From Thiogranum sp. (GTDB lineage: Bacteria > Pseudomonadota > Gammaproteobacteria > DSM-19610): a stretch of DNA of 64,000 nt. A program made the position numbers and the translations under genes. This document shows positions 1 to 10,108 of this stretch, piece by piece. Numbering within the stretch: the stretch's first letter is position 1; each line of letters begins with the position of its first letter. The notes under the pieces are model-generated. The model searched no databases. It was not told where the DNA came from and saw nothing but the letters and a program-made list of their open reading frames with translations. The stretch spans positions 1 through 64,000 of the forward strand of contig JASBSN010000066.1 of the NCBI GenBank assembly GCA_030148915.1, written 5' to 3'.

Positions 1-1343
1 GCGACACCGGCAGCCAGCAGCAGCACCGCGGCGACGAACCAGCCGGCGACACGGTCGGCCAGACGCGCCACCGCGGGCTTTTCGCTCTGTGCCCGATCGA
101 GCAGGCGCACGATAGCCGAGAGCACCGTCCCCTCGCCCACCGCCTCCACTACCATCACCAGCGGACTCTCATTGTTGACTGTGCCACCGGTCAGCGCATC
201 GCCCGGCGCCCGCAGCTGCGGCAGACTCTCACCGGTCAGCAACGATTCGTCCACGGAGCTGTGACCTTCGATCACCCGCCCATCGGCCGGCACACTTTCA
301 CCCGGTCGCACCAGTACCCGGTCGCCCGGGACGAGATCGGCCACCGGTACCCGCTGTTCGCCCTCATCCCCCAGGCGCGCCGCGGTGGCCGGCAACAGCT
401 TGACCAATTCCTCGGCGGCCTGGCCAGCGCGGTGACGGGCGCCCATTTCCAGAAAACGGCCGGCCAGCAGGAAGAAGGTAAACATGGTCACGGAGTCAAA
501 ATAAATCTCGCCGCTTCCGCTCACCGTACTCCAGGCGCTGGCGAGGAACGCGCCGCCTATGGCCAGCGCCACCGGCACATCCATACCCAGCTGACGGCGG
601 CGCAGATCGCGCCAGGCGCTAAGGAAAAAGGTTTTCGCCGAATACATCACCACCGGCAACGTCAACAGCAAACTTACCCAGCGGAGGAAATTGCGCAGTG
701 GCGTCTCCATGCCCGTGGCAGCGCCGGCGTACAAGGCCACGGCGAGCATCATCACCTGCACCATACCGAGGCCGGCGACCGCCAGACGGCGCAGGGCGGC
801 CTTGCGCTCGTCGCGGTAGAGTTGTTCCTGTCTGCCGGGATCGAAGGGATGGGCGTGATAACCGATAGCGCTGATCGCCTCGAGGACTTCGCTGAGTCGT
901 ATCCGCCGGTTATCCCAGCGCAACCGGGCACGGTGAGTGGAATAATTGATCGAGAACGCCAGCACCCCGGGCAGGGCGAGCACATGGCGCTCGTTCAGCC
1001 AGACACAGGCCGCGCAGACGATCCCCTCGAGAATCAGCGAGGCTTCCCGACTGTCGCCCGGCTGCCTGTCGACGAACGATTGCTGCAAATCCTCGCGGTC
1101 GTACAATGCCAGTTCATCGAGCTCCCCCGCGGTACTCCCCTGGGCCTGAGGCGAGGCAACCGTTCGGTATTGGTAGAACTCCGTCAGCCCCCCGTCGACA
1201 ATAGCCTGCGCCACCGCCTGACAACCGCGACAACACATGGGGCGACTCTCGGCGCCGATCTCGACGTTAAAGGCAGCGCCCGGCGGCACGGGCAGGCCGC
1301 AGTGGAAGCAGGCGCGGGAGGGGGCACTGTCAGTCGAAGGCAT
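1..1343 (-). CDS. ccoI: Copper-translocating P-type ATPase CcoI/FixI, partial
   Basis: An inner-membrane P1B ATPase that supplies copper for assembly of the cbb3 oxidase. The visible 447 codons start at the ATG at 1341-1343. They show an N-terminal cysteine-rich segment (CFHCG, then MCCRGC), a heavy-metal-associated domain with the motif CAAC around residue 110, the first membrane helices, and the actuator-domain signature TGES. The CPC membrane motif and the DKTGT phosphorylation site lie beyond the left edge, so the gene is cut by the window and is not shown to be broken. It follows ccoH by 51 bases as the last visible gene of ccoNOQPGHI, the usual order in proteobacteria. Confidence 0.95.
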   Translation of the reverse strand, partial: MPSTDSAPSRACFHCGLPVPPGAAFNVEIGAESRPMCCRGCQAVAQAIVDGGLTEFYQYRTVASPQAQGSTAGELDELALYDREDLQQSFVDRQPGDSREASLILEGIVCAACVWLNERHVLALPGVLAFSINYSTHRARLRWDNRRIRLSEVLEAISAIGYHAHPFDPGRQEQLYRDERKAALRRLAVAGLGMVQVMMLAVALYAGAATGMETPLRNFLRWVSLLLTLPVVMYSAKTFFLSAWRDLRRRQLGMDVPVALAIGGAFLASAWSTVSGSGEIYFDSVTMFTFFLLAGRFLEMGARHRAGQAAEELVKLLPATAARLGDEGEQRVPVADLVPGDRVLVRPGESVPADGRVIEGHSSVDESLLTGESLPQLRAPGDALTGGTVNNESPLVMVVEAVGEGTVLSAIVRLLDRAQSEKPAVARLADRVAGWFVAAVLLLAAGV

Positions 1344-1394
1344 CTGTATAAGACCCGCAGGAAGTGATGCGTCTAACGCGCGCCATGGCACGCG

Positions 1395-2219
1395 CTAAGG
1401 GGCTTTGGCGCTGACAGAAGTAGAGGCCCGCAGTTCATGTAATTGGCCACCGCGCTTAACGGTAAGCAGCAAATCCCACATCCCCGGCTGCGGCAAGGTC
1501 AGCACCGCCTGATACAGACCGGGCTGGATTTCCTGCATCGCAAAGACCGTGTCTTTACGACTGTCGGAGGGGCGCAGAAACACACCGCCCACCTGCGCGA
1601 ATCGCACCGGGGCGTCATCGGCTTCCAGCACCCGCAACTGGAACACCGCCGGCTCTCCCTCGACCGGCTTTTTCAGCCAGCCTTTATCGAGCTTCCAGCC
1701 GCGCTCCTGCTGGCGCTTGACCTGCGCGAGATAAGCGTTGTACTGGTCTTCCTTTTTCTGAAAATTATTCGCCACGGTACCGGGAAACACCGACTGAACG
1801 TGGTCGTTGGCCACGGTGGGCGGCAACAGCACCCGGGCGAACGGCGCGGGCAAACCCTGCGTTGAGATGCTCACCAGCACGCCGTCCAGGGCAAAAAGGG
1901 CAAGAAAAAACACCACAATCACCGTCGGCGCCCAGTGAAACCAGCGGCGTTTAGCGGTCCGCTCCGCGCGTCGCTCCTCGTAATTTGAGCTGATGATGGC
2001 GAGCAGGTAGGCGCTCACCGCGAGCACGGCGATATACATCGCCAGCACATCCGCACCGGGCCAGTTGATCAGGCTGTAGAGCACCACCGCGCAGAGCGAG
2101 ACCAGGCCCACCAGCAGCGCTACCTGCTTGCCACTAAGCGGAGAGAGCGCGTACAAAGCCAGAAATACCAGCACTTCGGTCAACGCGCCGAGCGGCAGGG
2201 CTAGCAGTGATTGCAGCAT
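1395..2219 (-). CDS. ccoH: FixH/CcoH-family cbb3 oxidase assembly protein
   Basis: A 274-residue membrane protein. The N-terminal 110 residues contain about three to four hydrophobic segments. A further membrane anchor is followed by a periplasmic domain ending in a FixH-like beta-rich region (around residues 195-270, with QPGMWDLLLTVKRGG near the end). FixH/CcoH proteins are needed for stable cbb3 oxidase. This one is longer than the usual roughly 160 residues because of the extra N-terminal membrane segments. Its ATG overlaps the TGA of ccoG (ATGA), so translation is probably coupled. The assignment rests on position and the C-terminal domain. Confidence 0.85.
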   Translation of the reverse strand: MLQSLLALPLGALTEVLVFLALYALSPLSGKQVALLVGLVSLCAVVLYSLINWPGADVLAMYIAVLAVSAYLLAIISSNYEERRAERTAKRRWFHWAPTVIVVFFLALFALDGVLVSISTQGLPAPFARVLLPPTVANDHVQSVFPGTVANNFQKKEDQYNAYLAQVKRQQERGWKLDKGWLKKPVEGEPAVFQLRVLEADDAPVRFAQVGGVFLRPSDSRKDTVFAMQEIQPGLYQAVLTLPQPGMWDLLLTVKRGGQLHELRASTSVSAKAP

Positions 2220-3640
2220 CAGTAGTCGGCTCCCGGCAGATAGAAGGTCGCCGGCGCACTGAGCATGCCCAGGTCAGTCCGCCGCTGGGGGACGATGTTG
2301 AAAGCGAAGCTGCGCGAACCCTTAAGATCCTGGCTCGAACCCCAACGCACGCGGGCCAGTACCCGCAATGAGCGTTGCGCCGGCAACTCCAGGGACGCCA
2401 ACTTGCCGACATCGAGTTGCGCACCGGCCAGGCCACGCATCATGATGACCAGATCAACCGGTTGATCGGTCTTGTTCTCCATGTGCAGTTCATAGCTGTT
2501 TTGTATGCGTCCGTCGGACAGGCGCACAAACAGCGGCTGGCGCAATTGCACCACGCTGAGTTCGAGGGGTGCCTGATTGCCGACACTCCAGGCGAGCGCC
2601 GAGGCTGCCACCAGTAACACCAGCCCATAGCCGATGGTGCGCGGTTTCCAGATCCGGCTGGGTTGGCCGGCGGCCTGTTTTTCGGAAGTGTAGCGCACCA
2701 GGCCCCGCCCCCAGCCCAGCGAACCCATAATGGTATCGCAGGCATCGATGCACAGGGCACAGCTGATGCACTGCACCTGCAGACCGTTGCGGATATCAAT
2801 GCCCGTCGGGCAGACCTGGACGCAATAGCCACAGTCGATACAGTCGCCAATTCCCTGTTGCTGACGCTCCTCGTGCGTTTTGAAAGAGCGCGCTACGCGG
2901 TGTCGGCCGCTGCGACCTTCGCCGCGGGCGGCATCATAGGCGACAATGCGTGTGTCGGCGTCGAACATCACCGCCTGGAAGCGCGCATAAGGGCACATAT
3001 AGGTGCACACTTGTTCGCGCGCCAATCCCGCCATGACATAGGTAGTAGCGGTCAGGAACAGCACCGTGGCATAGGCGGCGAATGGCGCCTTGCCGGTAAA
3101 CCATTCGACGATCAGGCGCGGCGCATCTTCCCAATAGAGGGTGAACGTCAAACCGGTCAGAAAGGCCGCCAATAGCCACAGCAGGTGGGTGGTGCCCTTG
3201 CGCAGCAGTTTGCCGACACTGCGCGGCGCTTTGTCCAGACGGATGCGCGCGACGCGATCGCCCTGCACCAGGCGCTCTATCAGCATGTACAGATCAGTCC
3301 ACAGGGTCTGGAAACAGAAGTAGCCGCAGAAGACGCGCCCGGCGATGCCGGTGACAAAAAACAGCAGCAGCGCCGCGATCATCAACAGCCCGGCCAGCCA
3401 GAACAGATCCTGGGCGTGCACTACCAGACCGAAGAGATAGAACTTGCGTGCCGAGATATCGAACAACACCGCCTGATCGGGCCCGACGTTGCGCTCCCAA
3501 CGCAGCCACGGCAGGAGAAAATAGACACTGTAGGCGAGGCCGAGAATGCCCCATTTCAGGTTGCGAAAATGCCCCTTTACCGAGCGGGTATAAATCGGAA
3601 TCCGGGCCTGGTAGAGCGGTTGCTCCACGGCATCACTCAT
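2219..3640 (-). CDS. ccoG: Cytochrome c oxidase accessory protein CcoG (RdxA/FixG)
   Basis: A 473-residue polyferredoxin of the inner membrane, involved in copper handling (Cu(II) reduction) during cbb3 assembly. It has membrane segments in the first 210 residues and two 4Fe-4S motifs: Cys267-xx-Cys270-xx-Cys273-xxx-Cys277-Pro and Cys291-xx-Cys294-xx-Cys297-xxx-Cys301. Further conserved cysteine pairs lie at FCGYFC and VCTYMCP. A last helix near residue 340 is followed by a periplasmic Ig-like domain typical of FixG. It sits 35 bases after ccoP and overlaps ccoH. Confidence 0.97.
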   Translation of the reverse strand: MSDAVEQPLYQARIPIYTRSVKGHFRNLKWGILGLAYSVYFLLPWLRWERNVGPDQAVLFDISARKFYLFGLVVHAQDLFWLAGLLMIAALLLFFVTGIAGRVFCGYFCFQTLWTDLYMLIERLVQGDRVARIRLDKAPRSVGKLLRKGTTHLLWLLAAFLTGLTFTLYWEDAPRLIVEWFTGKAPFAAYATVLFLTATTYVMAGLAREQVCTYMCPYARFQAVMFDADTRIVAYDAARGEGRSGRHRVARSFKTHEERQQQGIGDCIDCGYCVQVCPTGIDIRNGLQVQCISCALCIDACDTIMGSLGWGRGLVRYTSEKQAAGQPSRIWKPRTIGYGLVLLVAASALAWSVGNQAPLELSVVQLRQPLFVRLSDGRIQNSYELHMENKTDQPVDLVIMMRGLAGAQLDVGKLASLELPAQRSLRVLARVRWGSSQDLKGSRSFAFNIVPQRRTDLGMLSAPATFYLPGADY

Positions 3641-3675
3641 TACCGTCGCCTGCGTTCAACGGCACGACAACGACC

Positions 3676-4605
3676 CTATTGCCCGCCACCCAGTTCGTGC
3701 ACATAGACGGTCAGCAGCTTGATCTGATCGGGGCTCAGGCGCTCGGACCAGCGCGGCATCCGGCGCTGCACGCCGTTGCGGATCACCCGCTCGACACGTT
3801 CTTTTTTGCTGGCTGGATCGTCCGTGCCGTTGACATCGGCGATCGTCCAGATCTGGTCGGTGAGGTTGGCCGCACCCTGCGATTTCAAGCCGGTGCCGGC
3901 ATGGGTATGGCAGTAGTAACAACCGCCCTGCTCGGTCTGGAAAATCTTCTCGCCGCGCGCGCTGGCCGTGGCATCGGTCTCTTGGCCCGACAGACTCAGT
4001 ACATAGGAGGCGACATCGCTCAACTGCTGATCGTTGAAGGTATCGCGAAACGCCGGCATAAAGCCGTAGCGGCCCTCGGTGATGGTGGTGCTGACAGCCT
4101 CGATACTGCCGCCCCATAGCCAAGCATCATCGGCGAGGTTGGGAAACAGACCGATGACGCCCTGACCGCCCGCGCCGTGGCAGGCCGCACAGTTGTCGCC
4201 GAACAGGCCTTTGGCCACCGAACGGGTGAAGGCCATCATTTCCGGATCGGCAAGAATTTCAGCATAACCGGCTGCCGAGACCCTGGACATGTATTCCTGG
4301 CTGAGCCTGGCCTCCTTGCCCTCTTTCAAGTCCCGGATCAACAAGGCGCGTGTGTTCCAGTGGGTGGTCTTGACGCTGCCATCGCTGTCGACAAAAGTAA
4401 TATCGTTGAGCACACCCTTGGTGAAGCTGCCGCCGACCGGCCAGGCCGGATACAGCACCCAATAGATTAAGGCGAACACCACCGTGGCATAAAAACCCCA
4501 CAACCACCAGCTCGGCAGAGGATTGTTGAACTCCTGAATATCGCCGTCCCAGGCGTGACCGGTGGTCTGCACGGCACCCGGTGATTTAGCTTTCGCGTCG
4601 CTCAT
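3676..4605 (-). CDS. ccoP: cbb3-type cytochrome c oxidase subunit III (diheme)
   Basis: A 309-residue membrane-anchored diheme c subunit that passes electrons into the cbb3 oxidase. It has an N-terminal cytoplasmic stretch, a membrane helix near residues 32-55, and two cytochrome c domains with heme motifs CAACH (139-143) and CYYCH (229-233). The N-terminal motif around GHAWDGDIQEFNNPLPSWW is typical of CcoP. Its start overlaps the end of ccoQ by 20 bases. Confidence 0.98.
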   Translation of the reverse strand: MSDAKAKSPGAVQTTGHAWDGDIQEFNNPLPSWWLWGFYATVVFALIYWVLYPAWPVGGSFTKGVLNDITFVDSDGSVKTTHWNTRALLIRDLKEGKEARLSQEYMSRVSAAGYAEILADPEMMAFTRSVAKGLFGDNCAACHGAGGQGVIGLFPNLADDAWLWGGSIEAVSTTITEGRYGFMPAFRDTFNDQQLSDVASYVLSLSGQETDATASARGEKIFQTEQGGCYYCHTHAGTGLKSQGAANLTDQIWTIADVNGTDDPASKKERVERVIRNGVQRRMPRWSERLSPDQIKLLTVYVHELGGGQ

Positions 4606-4807
4606 GGTGTTTTTCCTCGCCGTTGTCGGCGTCTAACTCCGGTTCGTCGTCCTGCAGGGGAATGTACTTGTACGATTCAAGCCGCGTAGCGCGTTTTTTC
4701 CCTGTATAGACATAAATCAGGATGCCGCAGAAGGTGAAAAAAAACAGCAGCAGCGCCAGAATCTTGGTGTTCTCAAAACGGCTGAACCACAGCATCCAGT
4801 CCGGCAT
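4586..4807 (-). CDS. ccoQ: cbb3-type oxidase small subunit CcoQ
   Basis: A 73-residue protein with one membrane helix (about residues 13-36) and a charged cytoplasmic tail. That size and position, between ccoO and ccoP, are typical of CcoQ/FixQ, which stabilises the CcoP-CcoNO association. It overlaps ccoP by 20 bases and lies 36 bases after ccoO. Confidence 0.93.
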   Translation of the reverse strand: MPDWMLWFSRFENTKILALLLFFFTFCGILIYVYTGKKRATRLESYKYIPLQDDEPELDADNGEEKHHERRES

Positions 4808-4843
4808 AGCAGCATGTCCCTTCCGTCTTGCGCCAGTCGCTAC

Positions 4844-5581
4844 TCAGCGGAACTCGGCAAAGTAGCCTTCGTCGTAGCGACTGAAATCCACCATGGTGCC
4901 GAGCACTTGCAGATACGCCACCAGCGCATCCATCTCGGTCACCCGCTCGCGCTGACCGTCGTAATCATTAGTCAGTGCCTGCTGCATCAGATTCTCCTCG
5001 GCGTGCAGGATATCGAGTTTGTCGGCGGTGTCGGGCCCGAAAGTCGCAACATTACGGTCATACTCCGCCTGGGTCTGTGAATAGGGCACGCCGGTTTTCT
5101 GCAACGCACGCATCCGCTCCTGCACGTCGGAATAATCCAGATCCGTGCTCTGCAGCCAGGGGTAGTTCGGCATAATTGATTGCGGCACCACGTCGCGTGG
5201 GTTGATCAGATGAGCAACGTGCCAGGCGTTGGAATATTTGCCGCCGACGCGCGCCAGATCCGGCCCGGTGCGTTTCGAACCCCACTGAAAGGGATGGTCG
5301 TACTGCGATTCGGCGGCCAGTGAATAGTGCCCGTAGCGCAGCCACTCATCGCGAAACGGCCGAACCATTTGCGAATGACACAGATAGCAGCCCTCGCGTT
5401 GGTAGATATCGCGCCCGCGCAGCTCCAGTGGCGTATAAGGCCGCACGCCGGTGACTTTTTCCACCGTATCGTTGATATAAAACAAGGGCACGATTTCCAC
5501 CAGCCCGCCGATACTGATCACCACCAGGGTCAGTATGATCAGCAGCCCGGCATTGGTTTCGATGTGTTCGTGTTTAATCAC
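4844..5581 (-). CDS. ccoO: cbb3-type cytochrome c oxidase subunit II (monoheme)
   Basis: A 245-residue membrane-anchored monoheme c subunit. It has one N-terminal helix (about residues 12-35) and the heme motif CYLCH at 65-69 within the conserved context [12 protein letters not shown]. It lies 27 bases downstream of ccoN in the same operon. The length is normal for CcoO/FixO. Confidence 0.98.
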   Translation of the reverse strand: MIKHEHIETNAGLLIILTLVVISIGGLVEIVPLFYINDTVEKVTGVRPYTPLELRGRDIYQREGCYLCHSQMVRPFRDEWLRYGHYSLAAESQYDHPFQWGSKRTGPDLARVGGKYSNAWHVAHLINPRDVVPQSIMPNYPWLQSTDLDYSDVQERMRALQKTGVPYSQTQAEYDRNVATFGPDTADKLDILHAEENLMQQALTNDYDGQRERVTEMDALVAYLQVLGTMVDFSRYDEGYFAEFR

Positions 5582-5608
5582 TTTGAAAGTCTCCGCATAC
5601 CGGCCGTA

Positions 5609-7063
5609 TCAGGCGTTGGCCATTTTGGCGGCGATTCTGGCTTCGATCTCTGCGCTCTCGATACGCGACTGGCGCACCGTCATGTACATGTTCCAGGCCA
5701 TGATGAGGACACCGGAAATGAAAAAGACGCCGCCAAGCGCACGCACCACGTAGGGTTCGTGAAGGAACGAGACGGTTTCGACGAACGTGTAAGCCAAGTT
5801 ACCGTAGTCGTCGAAACTGCGCAGCATCAAACCCTGGAAAATGCCCGCCACCCACATCGCGGTGATATACAGCAGGATGCCGATGGTCGCCAGCCAGAAG
5901 TGGGCGTAGACCAGGCGCGTGCTGTAAAGGCGCGTGTCGTAAAGGCGCGGCACCATATGATAAAAGGAGCCGAAGGTGATCATAGCCACCCAGCCCAGCG
6001 CCCCGGAGTGCACGTGGCCGATCGTCCAGTCGGTGTAGTGCGACAGAGCGTTGACACTTTTCAGTGACATCAGCGGTCCTTCGAACGTAGCCATACCGTA
6101 AAAGGACAGCGCGGTGATCAGAAACAGCATAATGGGATCGGTACGCAGCTTCTCCCAGGCGCCCGACAGCGTCATGATGCCGTTGATCATGCCGCCCCAC
6201 GAGGGTAGCAGCAGCATGATGGAGAAAGTTGCCGCCAGGGTCGAGGTCCAGTCGGGCAACGCCGTCCAGTGCAGATGGTGCGCGCCCACCCACATATAGA
6301 GAAACGACAGCGCCCAGAAGTGGATGATCGACAGCCGATAGGAGTACACCGGGCGCCCCGCCTGTTTGGGCACAAAGTAGTACATCATGCCGAGGAAGGC
6401 CGCGGTGAGGAAGAAGCCCACGGCATTGTGCCCGTACCACCATTGGGTCATGGCGTCCTGCACCCCGGAGAACAGGCTGTAGGATTTGAGGCTGAACAAG
6501 CCGACCGGGACCGCCAGATTATTGAAAATATGCAAAATCGCCGTAGCCAGGATAAACGCCATGTAGAACCAGTTGGCGACGTAGATGTGCGGCTGCGAGC
6601 GGCGCTTCAGCGTCAGTGCGTAAAGCAGGAAATAGACCACCCAGGTAACCGCGATCAACAGATCGATAGGCCATTCGAATTCGGCGTACTCGCGTGACTG
6701 GGTATAGCCGAACATGTAACTGAGCGCGCCCAGCCCGACCGCCAGCTGCCAGCCCCAAAAGGTGAATGTCGCCATCCAGTCACTGTACAGGCGGGTCTGA
6801 CAGGTACGCTGGACAATATAATAAGAGGTCGCAAACAGCGCGCTGCCGCCAAAGCCGAAAATCACCAACGTGGTGTGTACCGGGCGCAAGCGCCCGAAGG
6901 TAATCTCCGGTATATCGAAATTGAGGAATGGCCAGGCCAGCTCGGAGGCGATATAAATGCCCGCCGCCATGCCTAACAGCCCCCACACCAGGGCCATAAC
7001 CGCAAACTTTCTGATGATATCGTAGTTGTACTGTTGGGTAGTGGCGATCCCGGTTTGTGCCAT
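5609..7063 (-). CDS. ccoN: cbb3-type cytochrome c oxidase catalytic subunit I
   Basis: A 484-residue heme-copper oxidase subunit with about 12 membrane helices. It carries the low-spin and high-spin heme b ligands and CuB ligands of the C-family, with FixN-type segments such as [14 protein letters not shown] and HWTALPDW. It reduces oxygen to water with high affinity in microaerobic conditions. I chose the ATG at 7061-7063 because GAGG sits 8 bases upstream. An in-frame TTG 13 codons earlier has no comparable ribosome site. It is the first gene of ccoNOQPGHI. The 356-base upstream region holds one FNR-type box, but at 7348 it is far from this start. Confidence 0.97.
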   Translation of the reverse strand: MAQTGIATTQQYNYDIIRKFAVMALVWGLLGMAAGIYIASELAWPFLNFDIPEITFGRLRPVHTTLVIFGFGGSALFATSYYIVQRTCQTRLYSDWMATFTFWGWQLAVGLGALSYMFGYTQSREYAEFEWPIDLLIAVTWVVYFLLYALTLKRRSQPHIYVANWFYMAFILATAILHIFNNLAVPVGLFSLKSYSLFSGVQDAMTQWWYGHNAVGFFLTAAFLGMMYYFVPKQAGRPVYSYRLSIIHFWALSFLYMWVGAHHLHWTALPDWTSTLAATFSIMLLLPSWGGMINGIMTLSGAWEKLRTDPIMLFLITALSFYGMATFEGPLMSLKSVNALSHYTDWTIGHVHSGALGWVAMITFGSFYHMVPRLYDTRLYSTRLVYAHFWLATIGILLYITAMWVAGIFQGLMLRSFDDYGNLAYTFVETVSFLHEPYVVRALGGVFFISGVLIMAWNMYMTVRQSRIESAEIEARIAAKMANA

Positions 7064-7420
7064 GATCGGTGCCTCGTTGTGCAGCGGGTGGTTGAGCGTC
7101 AAGCCAGCTTACTTATAAAAACATGAAATTCTAATATACAAGCCTACTCGAGGTAAAGCCCCCGGGGCCCTATCGAGTTTCTCCGCGAATTCACGGAAAT
7201 GCTAAAAAGCTGAGCGCAGAAGCCCAGCCAGCCTTACAAGGTACAAATATAGTGCAGAAATAACGGCCGGTCATGCAGCGCAACTCCACCGGCGCTCAAT
7301 ATACAGCGGCATCTAGTTAAGACAACGTCAAGCCCGGCGCCGTGGTCTTGATACAGGTCAAGGTCGCTCGGCGGGTCTGGCGATAGTATCAATCGTCCGC
7401 CGCCACAGGGCACCGCCAAT
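7064..7420. other. Divergent intergenic region between ccoN and the radical SAM/ubiUV genes
   Basis: No convincing gene lies here. The half nearest ccoN is locally AT-rich (about 7108-7142) and could hold the ccoN promoter, but I cannot fix its -10 and -35. The other end holds the FNR-type box at 7348-7361 and a -10-like element. No terminator-like hairpin with a T run was seen. Confidence 0.6.
7348..7361 (+). promoter_or_regulatory. FNR/Anr-type binding site TTGAT-N4-GTCAA
   Basis: The sequence TTGATACAGGTCAA is a full match to the FNR/Anr dyad. Its centre is 7354.5. A -10-like hexamer TAGTAT at 7384-7389 lies where a class II FNR promoter would put it for plus-strand transcription (site at -41.5, start near 7396, first gene at 7421). 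The matching position on the minus strand has no good -10. The simplest reading is anaerobic activation of the radical SAM-ubiUV genes. An added effect on ccoN, 285 bases away, is possible. Confidence 0.75.
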
Positions 7421-8044
7421 ATGCCCGCAACGCCCATACATCCAAACAAACCGATGCTGACTTACCAGATAGCGGATAAGCTCTACCTGAATATCACCGA
7501 CCGCTGCACTCTGCGCTGCCGGTTTTGCCCAAAATATCGCGAGGGTCCGCGGGTTAGGGAGTTTGATCTCGACCTTGGCGCCCGGCCGGCTGTGGCTGAC
7601 ATGATTGGCGCCATCCCCGACCCGGCCCGCTACCGGGAAGTCGTCTTTTGCGGCTTCGGCGAGCCCACTTTGCGGCTCAAACCCCTGTTGCACATCGCCC
7701 GGCACATCAAGTCCCGGGGCGGCTACGTTCGCCTCAACACCGACGGCCTCGCCAACCGGGTGCATAAACGTAATGTGCTGCCGGAACTGATGAATCACGT
7801 TGACGCGGTCTCTGTGTCGATGAATGCCCACTGCGAGTCCGTGTACAACCGTCACTGCAGACCGACACTGTCCGGTTCTTTTCACGCTGTTCTCGAGTTT
7901 CTGTCACTGGCGCCGCGCTATATCGGCAAGGTGACGGCGACCGCCATCGACGGCCTCGACGGTGTCGATATCGATGCCTGCCGGCGGCTGGCCGGAGAGC
8001 GTGGCGTCAAGTTCAGACGTAGAATTCTGGACGTCGTAGGCTGA
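7421..8044 (+). CDS. TatD-associated-type radical SAM protein
   Basis: A 207-residue radical SAM enzyme with the cluster motif Cys29-xxx-Cys33-xx-Cys36 (context TDRCTLRCRFCPK) and the SAM-binding stretch GFGEPTL. Its short length and sequence style resemble the family usually encoded beside TatD nucleases; no tatD is in the window. The substrate is unknown. It is the first gene after the FNR-type box and ends 9 bases before the next radical SAM gene. ATG 7421 has only a weak upstream CAGGG, and ATG 7454 is an alternative start. Confidence 0.85.
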   Translation: MPATPIHPNKPMLTYQIADKLYLNITDRCTLRCRFCPKYREGPRVREFDLDLGARPAVADMIGAIPDPARYREVVFCGFGEPTLRLKPLLHIARHIKSRGGYVRLNTDGLANRVHKRNVLPELMNHVDAVSVSMNAHCESVYNRHCRPTLSGSFHAVLEFLSLAPRYIGKVTATAIDGLDGVDIDACRRLAGERGVKFRRRILDVVG

Positions 8045-8053
8045 CCCGCTGTC

Positions 8054-8986
8054 ATGATTCTCTCGGACTACGTCCATACCTTTGGCCAGGCTATGTTGAA
8101 GCGCCACGGGCAACGGGTCCACAAAGTTGCGCTGAACGCCCGTTTTACCTGCCCCAATCGCGACGGCAGCAAAGGCCGCGGCGGCTGCACTTTTTGCAAT
8201 AACGTATCTTTCAATCCCAATGCGCGTGATCCCGGCGCGATCGGCGTGCAGATCGAGGCGGGCCGTCGGGTCATACGCAAGCGAACGGGCGCCCGCCGTT
8301 ACGTTGCTTATTTCCAGGCCTACAGCAACACTTACGCCGACTTTGAGCAACTTGCCCGACTCTACGGCCAGGCGCTGGCGGAGCCGGATGTCATTGGCCT
8401 ATCGATCGGCACCCGCCCGGACTGTGTGGCCGATGAGGTACTGGACCTGCTCGCCAGTTATCGTCAGCGCGGGTTTGAAATCTGGCTGGAACTGGGCCTG
8501 CAATCGGCCTTTGACAAGACTCTCGAACGCGTTAATCGCGGCCACGGCTTCGAGGAATACCGCCGCACAACACGTAACGCCCGTTTGCGCGGGTTGCAAG
8601 TCTGCACTCACCTTATCATCGGTTTGCCGGCAGAGGGCCGCTCGCACTGCCAAACCAGCCTGGAGCGGGTGCTCGAACAGGGTGTGGACGGCCTAAAGTT
8701 GCACCCCCTGCACGTTGTCAAGGGCACCGCACTGGCCAATCAGTGGCGGCGCGGTGAATATCGCCCTCTGGCGCTGGACGATTATGTCGATATCGCCGCC
8801 GACCTGATCGAACACACGCCGCCTGAGATTATTTATCATCGTGTCGCCGCGACAGCAGCGTCAAATATACTGCTGGCGCCGGCCTGGTGCGCCCGCAAGT
8901 GGCAAACACTCAACCGCCTGACTGAGGAACTCCATCGGCGTAAAGCAAGCACACCGGATAAACAATGGATCGGCACTACGACATGA
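8054..8986 (+). CDS. YhcC-family radical SAM protein (TIGR01212 type)
   Basis: A 310-residue radical SAM enzyme with the spread cluster motif Cys33-x11-Cys45-xx-Cys48 (FTCPNRDG followed by GGCTFC), which is characteristic of the E. coli YhcC group. Its role is unproven. It overlaps the ubiU start as ATGA (ATG 8983, TGA 8984-8986), so it is probably translated together with ubiU. Placement with ubiUV under an FNR-type box suggests a function in low-oxygen metabolism, which is inference. Confidence 0.92.
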   Translation: MILSDYVHTFGQAMLKRHGQRVHKVALNARFTCPNRDGSKGRGGCTFCNNVSFNPNARDPGAIGVQIEAGRRVIRKRTGARRYVAYFQAYSNTYADFEQLARLYGQALAEPDVIGLSIGTRPDCVADEVLDLLASYRQRGFEIWLELGLQSAFDKTLERVNRGHGFEEYRRTTRNARLRGLQVCTHLIIGLPAEGRSHCQTSLERVLEQGVDGLKLHPLHVVKGTALANQWRRGEYRPLALDDYVDIAADLIEHTPPEIIYHRVAATAASNILLAPAWCARKWQTLNRLTEELHRRKASTPDKQWIGTTT

Positions 8987-10002
8987 CTCAAGAGGCGCCA
9001 ACACTGCCGGAACTGGTCTGCCCGGCAGGCAACCTTTCCGCTCTGAAAGCAGCAGTGGATTACGGCGCGGATGCGGTATATATGGGGTTCAGCGATGCCA
9101 CCAATGCACGCCATTTCGCCGGCCTCAATTTCAACACCGCCCGCGCCAGGGAGGGCATTCGATACGCTCACGAGCGGGGGACGAAGGTTTTCCTCGCGAT
9201 CAATACTTACGCGCAGGCAGCCGACTGCACGCGCTGGCAAATGGCGGTGGATCTCGGCGCCGAACTGGGCGTCGATGCGCTGATCCTGGCCGACATCGGC
9301 GTGCTGGATTATGCCGCCAACCGGTGGCCCGAGCTTCGCCTGCACTTGTCGGTACAGGCCTCGGCCACCAACCCCGAAGCCATTCGCTTCTATTACCGGC
9401 ACTTTGGCATCCGGCGTGTCGTCGTGCCGCGGGTGCTGTCGATCAAGCAGGTCGAACAACTCGCCGCGCAGAGCCCCGTTCCGCTGGAAGTGTTTGGCTT
9501 TGGCAGCCTGTGTGTGATGGTGGAAGGACGCTGCCTGCTGTCCTCCTACGTGACCGGTCAGTCGCCGAATACCTCTGGCGTCTGTTCGCCGGCGTCAGCG
9601 GTAAGCTGGGAGGACACCTCACGCGGAGTGGAATCCCGTCTCAATGGCGTGTTGATAGACCGCTATGGCGGTGGCGAAGCGGCTGGCTACCCAACCCTTT
9701 GCAAGGGTCGTTTCAAGGTCGGCGACAACACCTACTATGCCATTGAGGAGCCCACCAGCCTGAACACGCTGGCGCTGCTTCCTGAGCTGCAAAAAATCGG
9801 CATTGCCGCCATCAAGATAGAGGGTCGCCAGCGCAGTAGCACCTACGTCAAACAGGTAACCCAGGTATGGCGTGCGGCACTCGATGCCTGCAAACAGGAT
9901 CTTCCTCGATATCAAGCCCGCCCGGAATGGTTGCGCGCACTGCAGCAAGTCTCGGAAGGCACACAAACCACCCTTGGCGCGTACCACAGGCCATGGCAAT
10001 GA
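8983..10002 (+). CDS. ubiU: Oxygen-independent ubiquinone hydroxylation protein UbiU (U32 family)
   Basis: A 339-residue protein closely matching E. coli UbiU (YhbU) from the N-terminal ELVCPAGN to the C-terminal EGTQTTLGAYHRPWQ. The four 4Fe-4S ligands fall at Cys177, Cys184, Cys201 and Cys240, each offset by eight from the E. coli cysteines 169, 176, 193 and 232 as I recall them. UbiU and UbiV form a heterodimer that allows ring hydroxylation of ubiquinone without oxygen. The start was set at ATG 8983, which overlaps the previous stop. ATG 8965 is an in-frame alternative adding six residues. Confidence 0.97.
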   Translation: MTQEAPTLPELVCPAGNLSALKAAVDYGADAVYMGFSDATNARHFAGLNFNTARAREGIRYAHERGTKVFLAINTYAQAADCTRWQMAVDLGAELGVDALILADIGVLDYAANRWPELRLHLSVQASATNPEAIRFYYRHFGIRRVVVPRVLSIKQVEQLAAQSPVPLEVFGFGSLCVMVEGRCLLSSYVTGQSPNTSGVCSPASAVSWEDTSRGVESRLNGVLIDRYGGGEAAGYPTLCKGRFKVGDNTYYAIEEPTSLNTLALLPELQKIGIAAIKIEGRQRSSTYVKQVTQVWRAALDACKQDLPRYQARPEWLRALQQVSEGTQTTLGAYHRPWQ

Positions 10003-10108
10003 TGCAGCCAACTGGCGTTGCGGCGAGCACCGCTCCCATATCCGCATTATTATTACCCGCCGCCCGCCTGATGCGCTCGGGCACGGACAATCCACTCCGC
10101 ATCCGACT

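Noticed and set aside
261-1367. Long plus-strand open frame over ccoI
   Set aside because: It is the antisense shadow of ccoI, whose minus-strand reading has recognisable metal-binding and TGES motifs. The plus frame has no family features.
7091-7103. TTGA-GC-GTCAA near ccoN as an FNR box
   Set aside because: The half-sites are too close (11 bases in total instead of 14), so it does not fit FNR.
9872-10108. N-terminal extension of ubiV into the ubiU coding region
   Set aside because: The extra 79 residues are basic and unlike UbiV; homology starts at ATG 10109.
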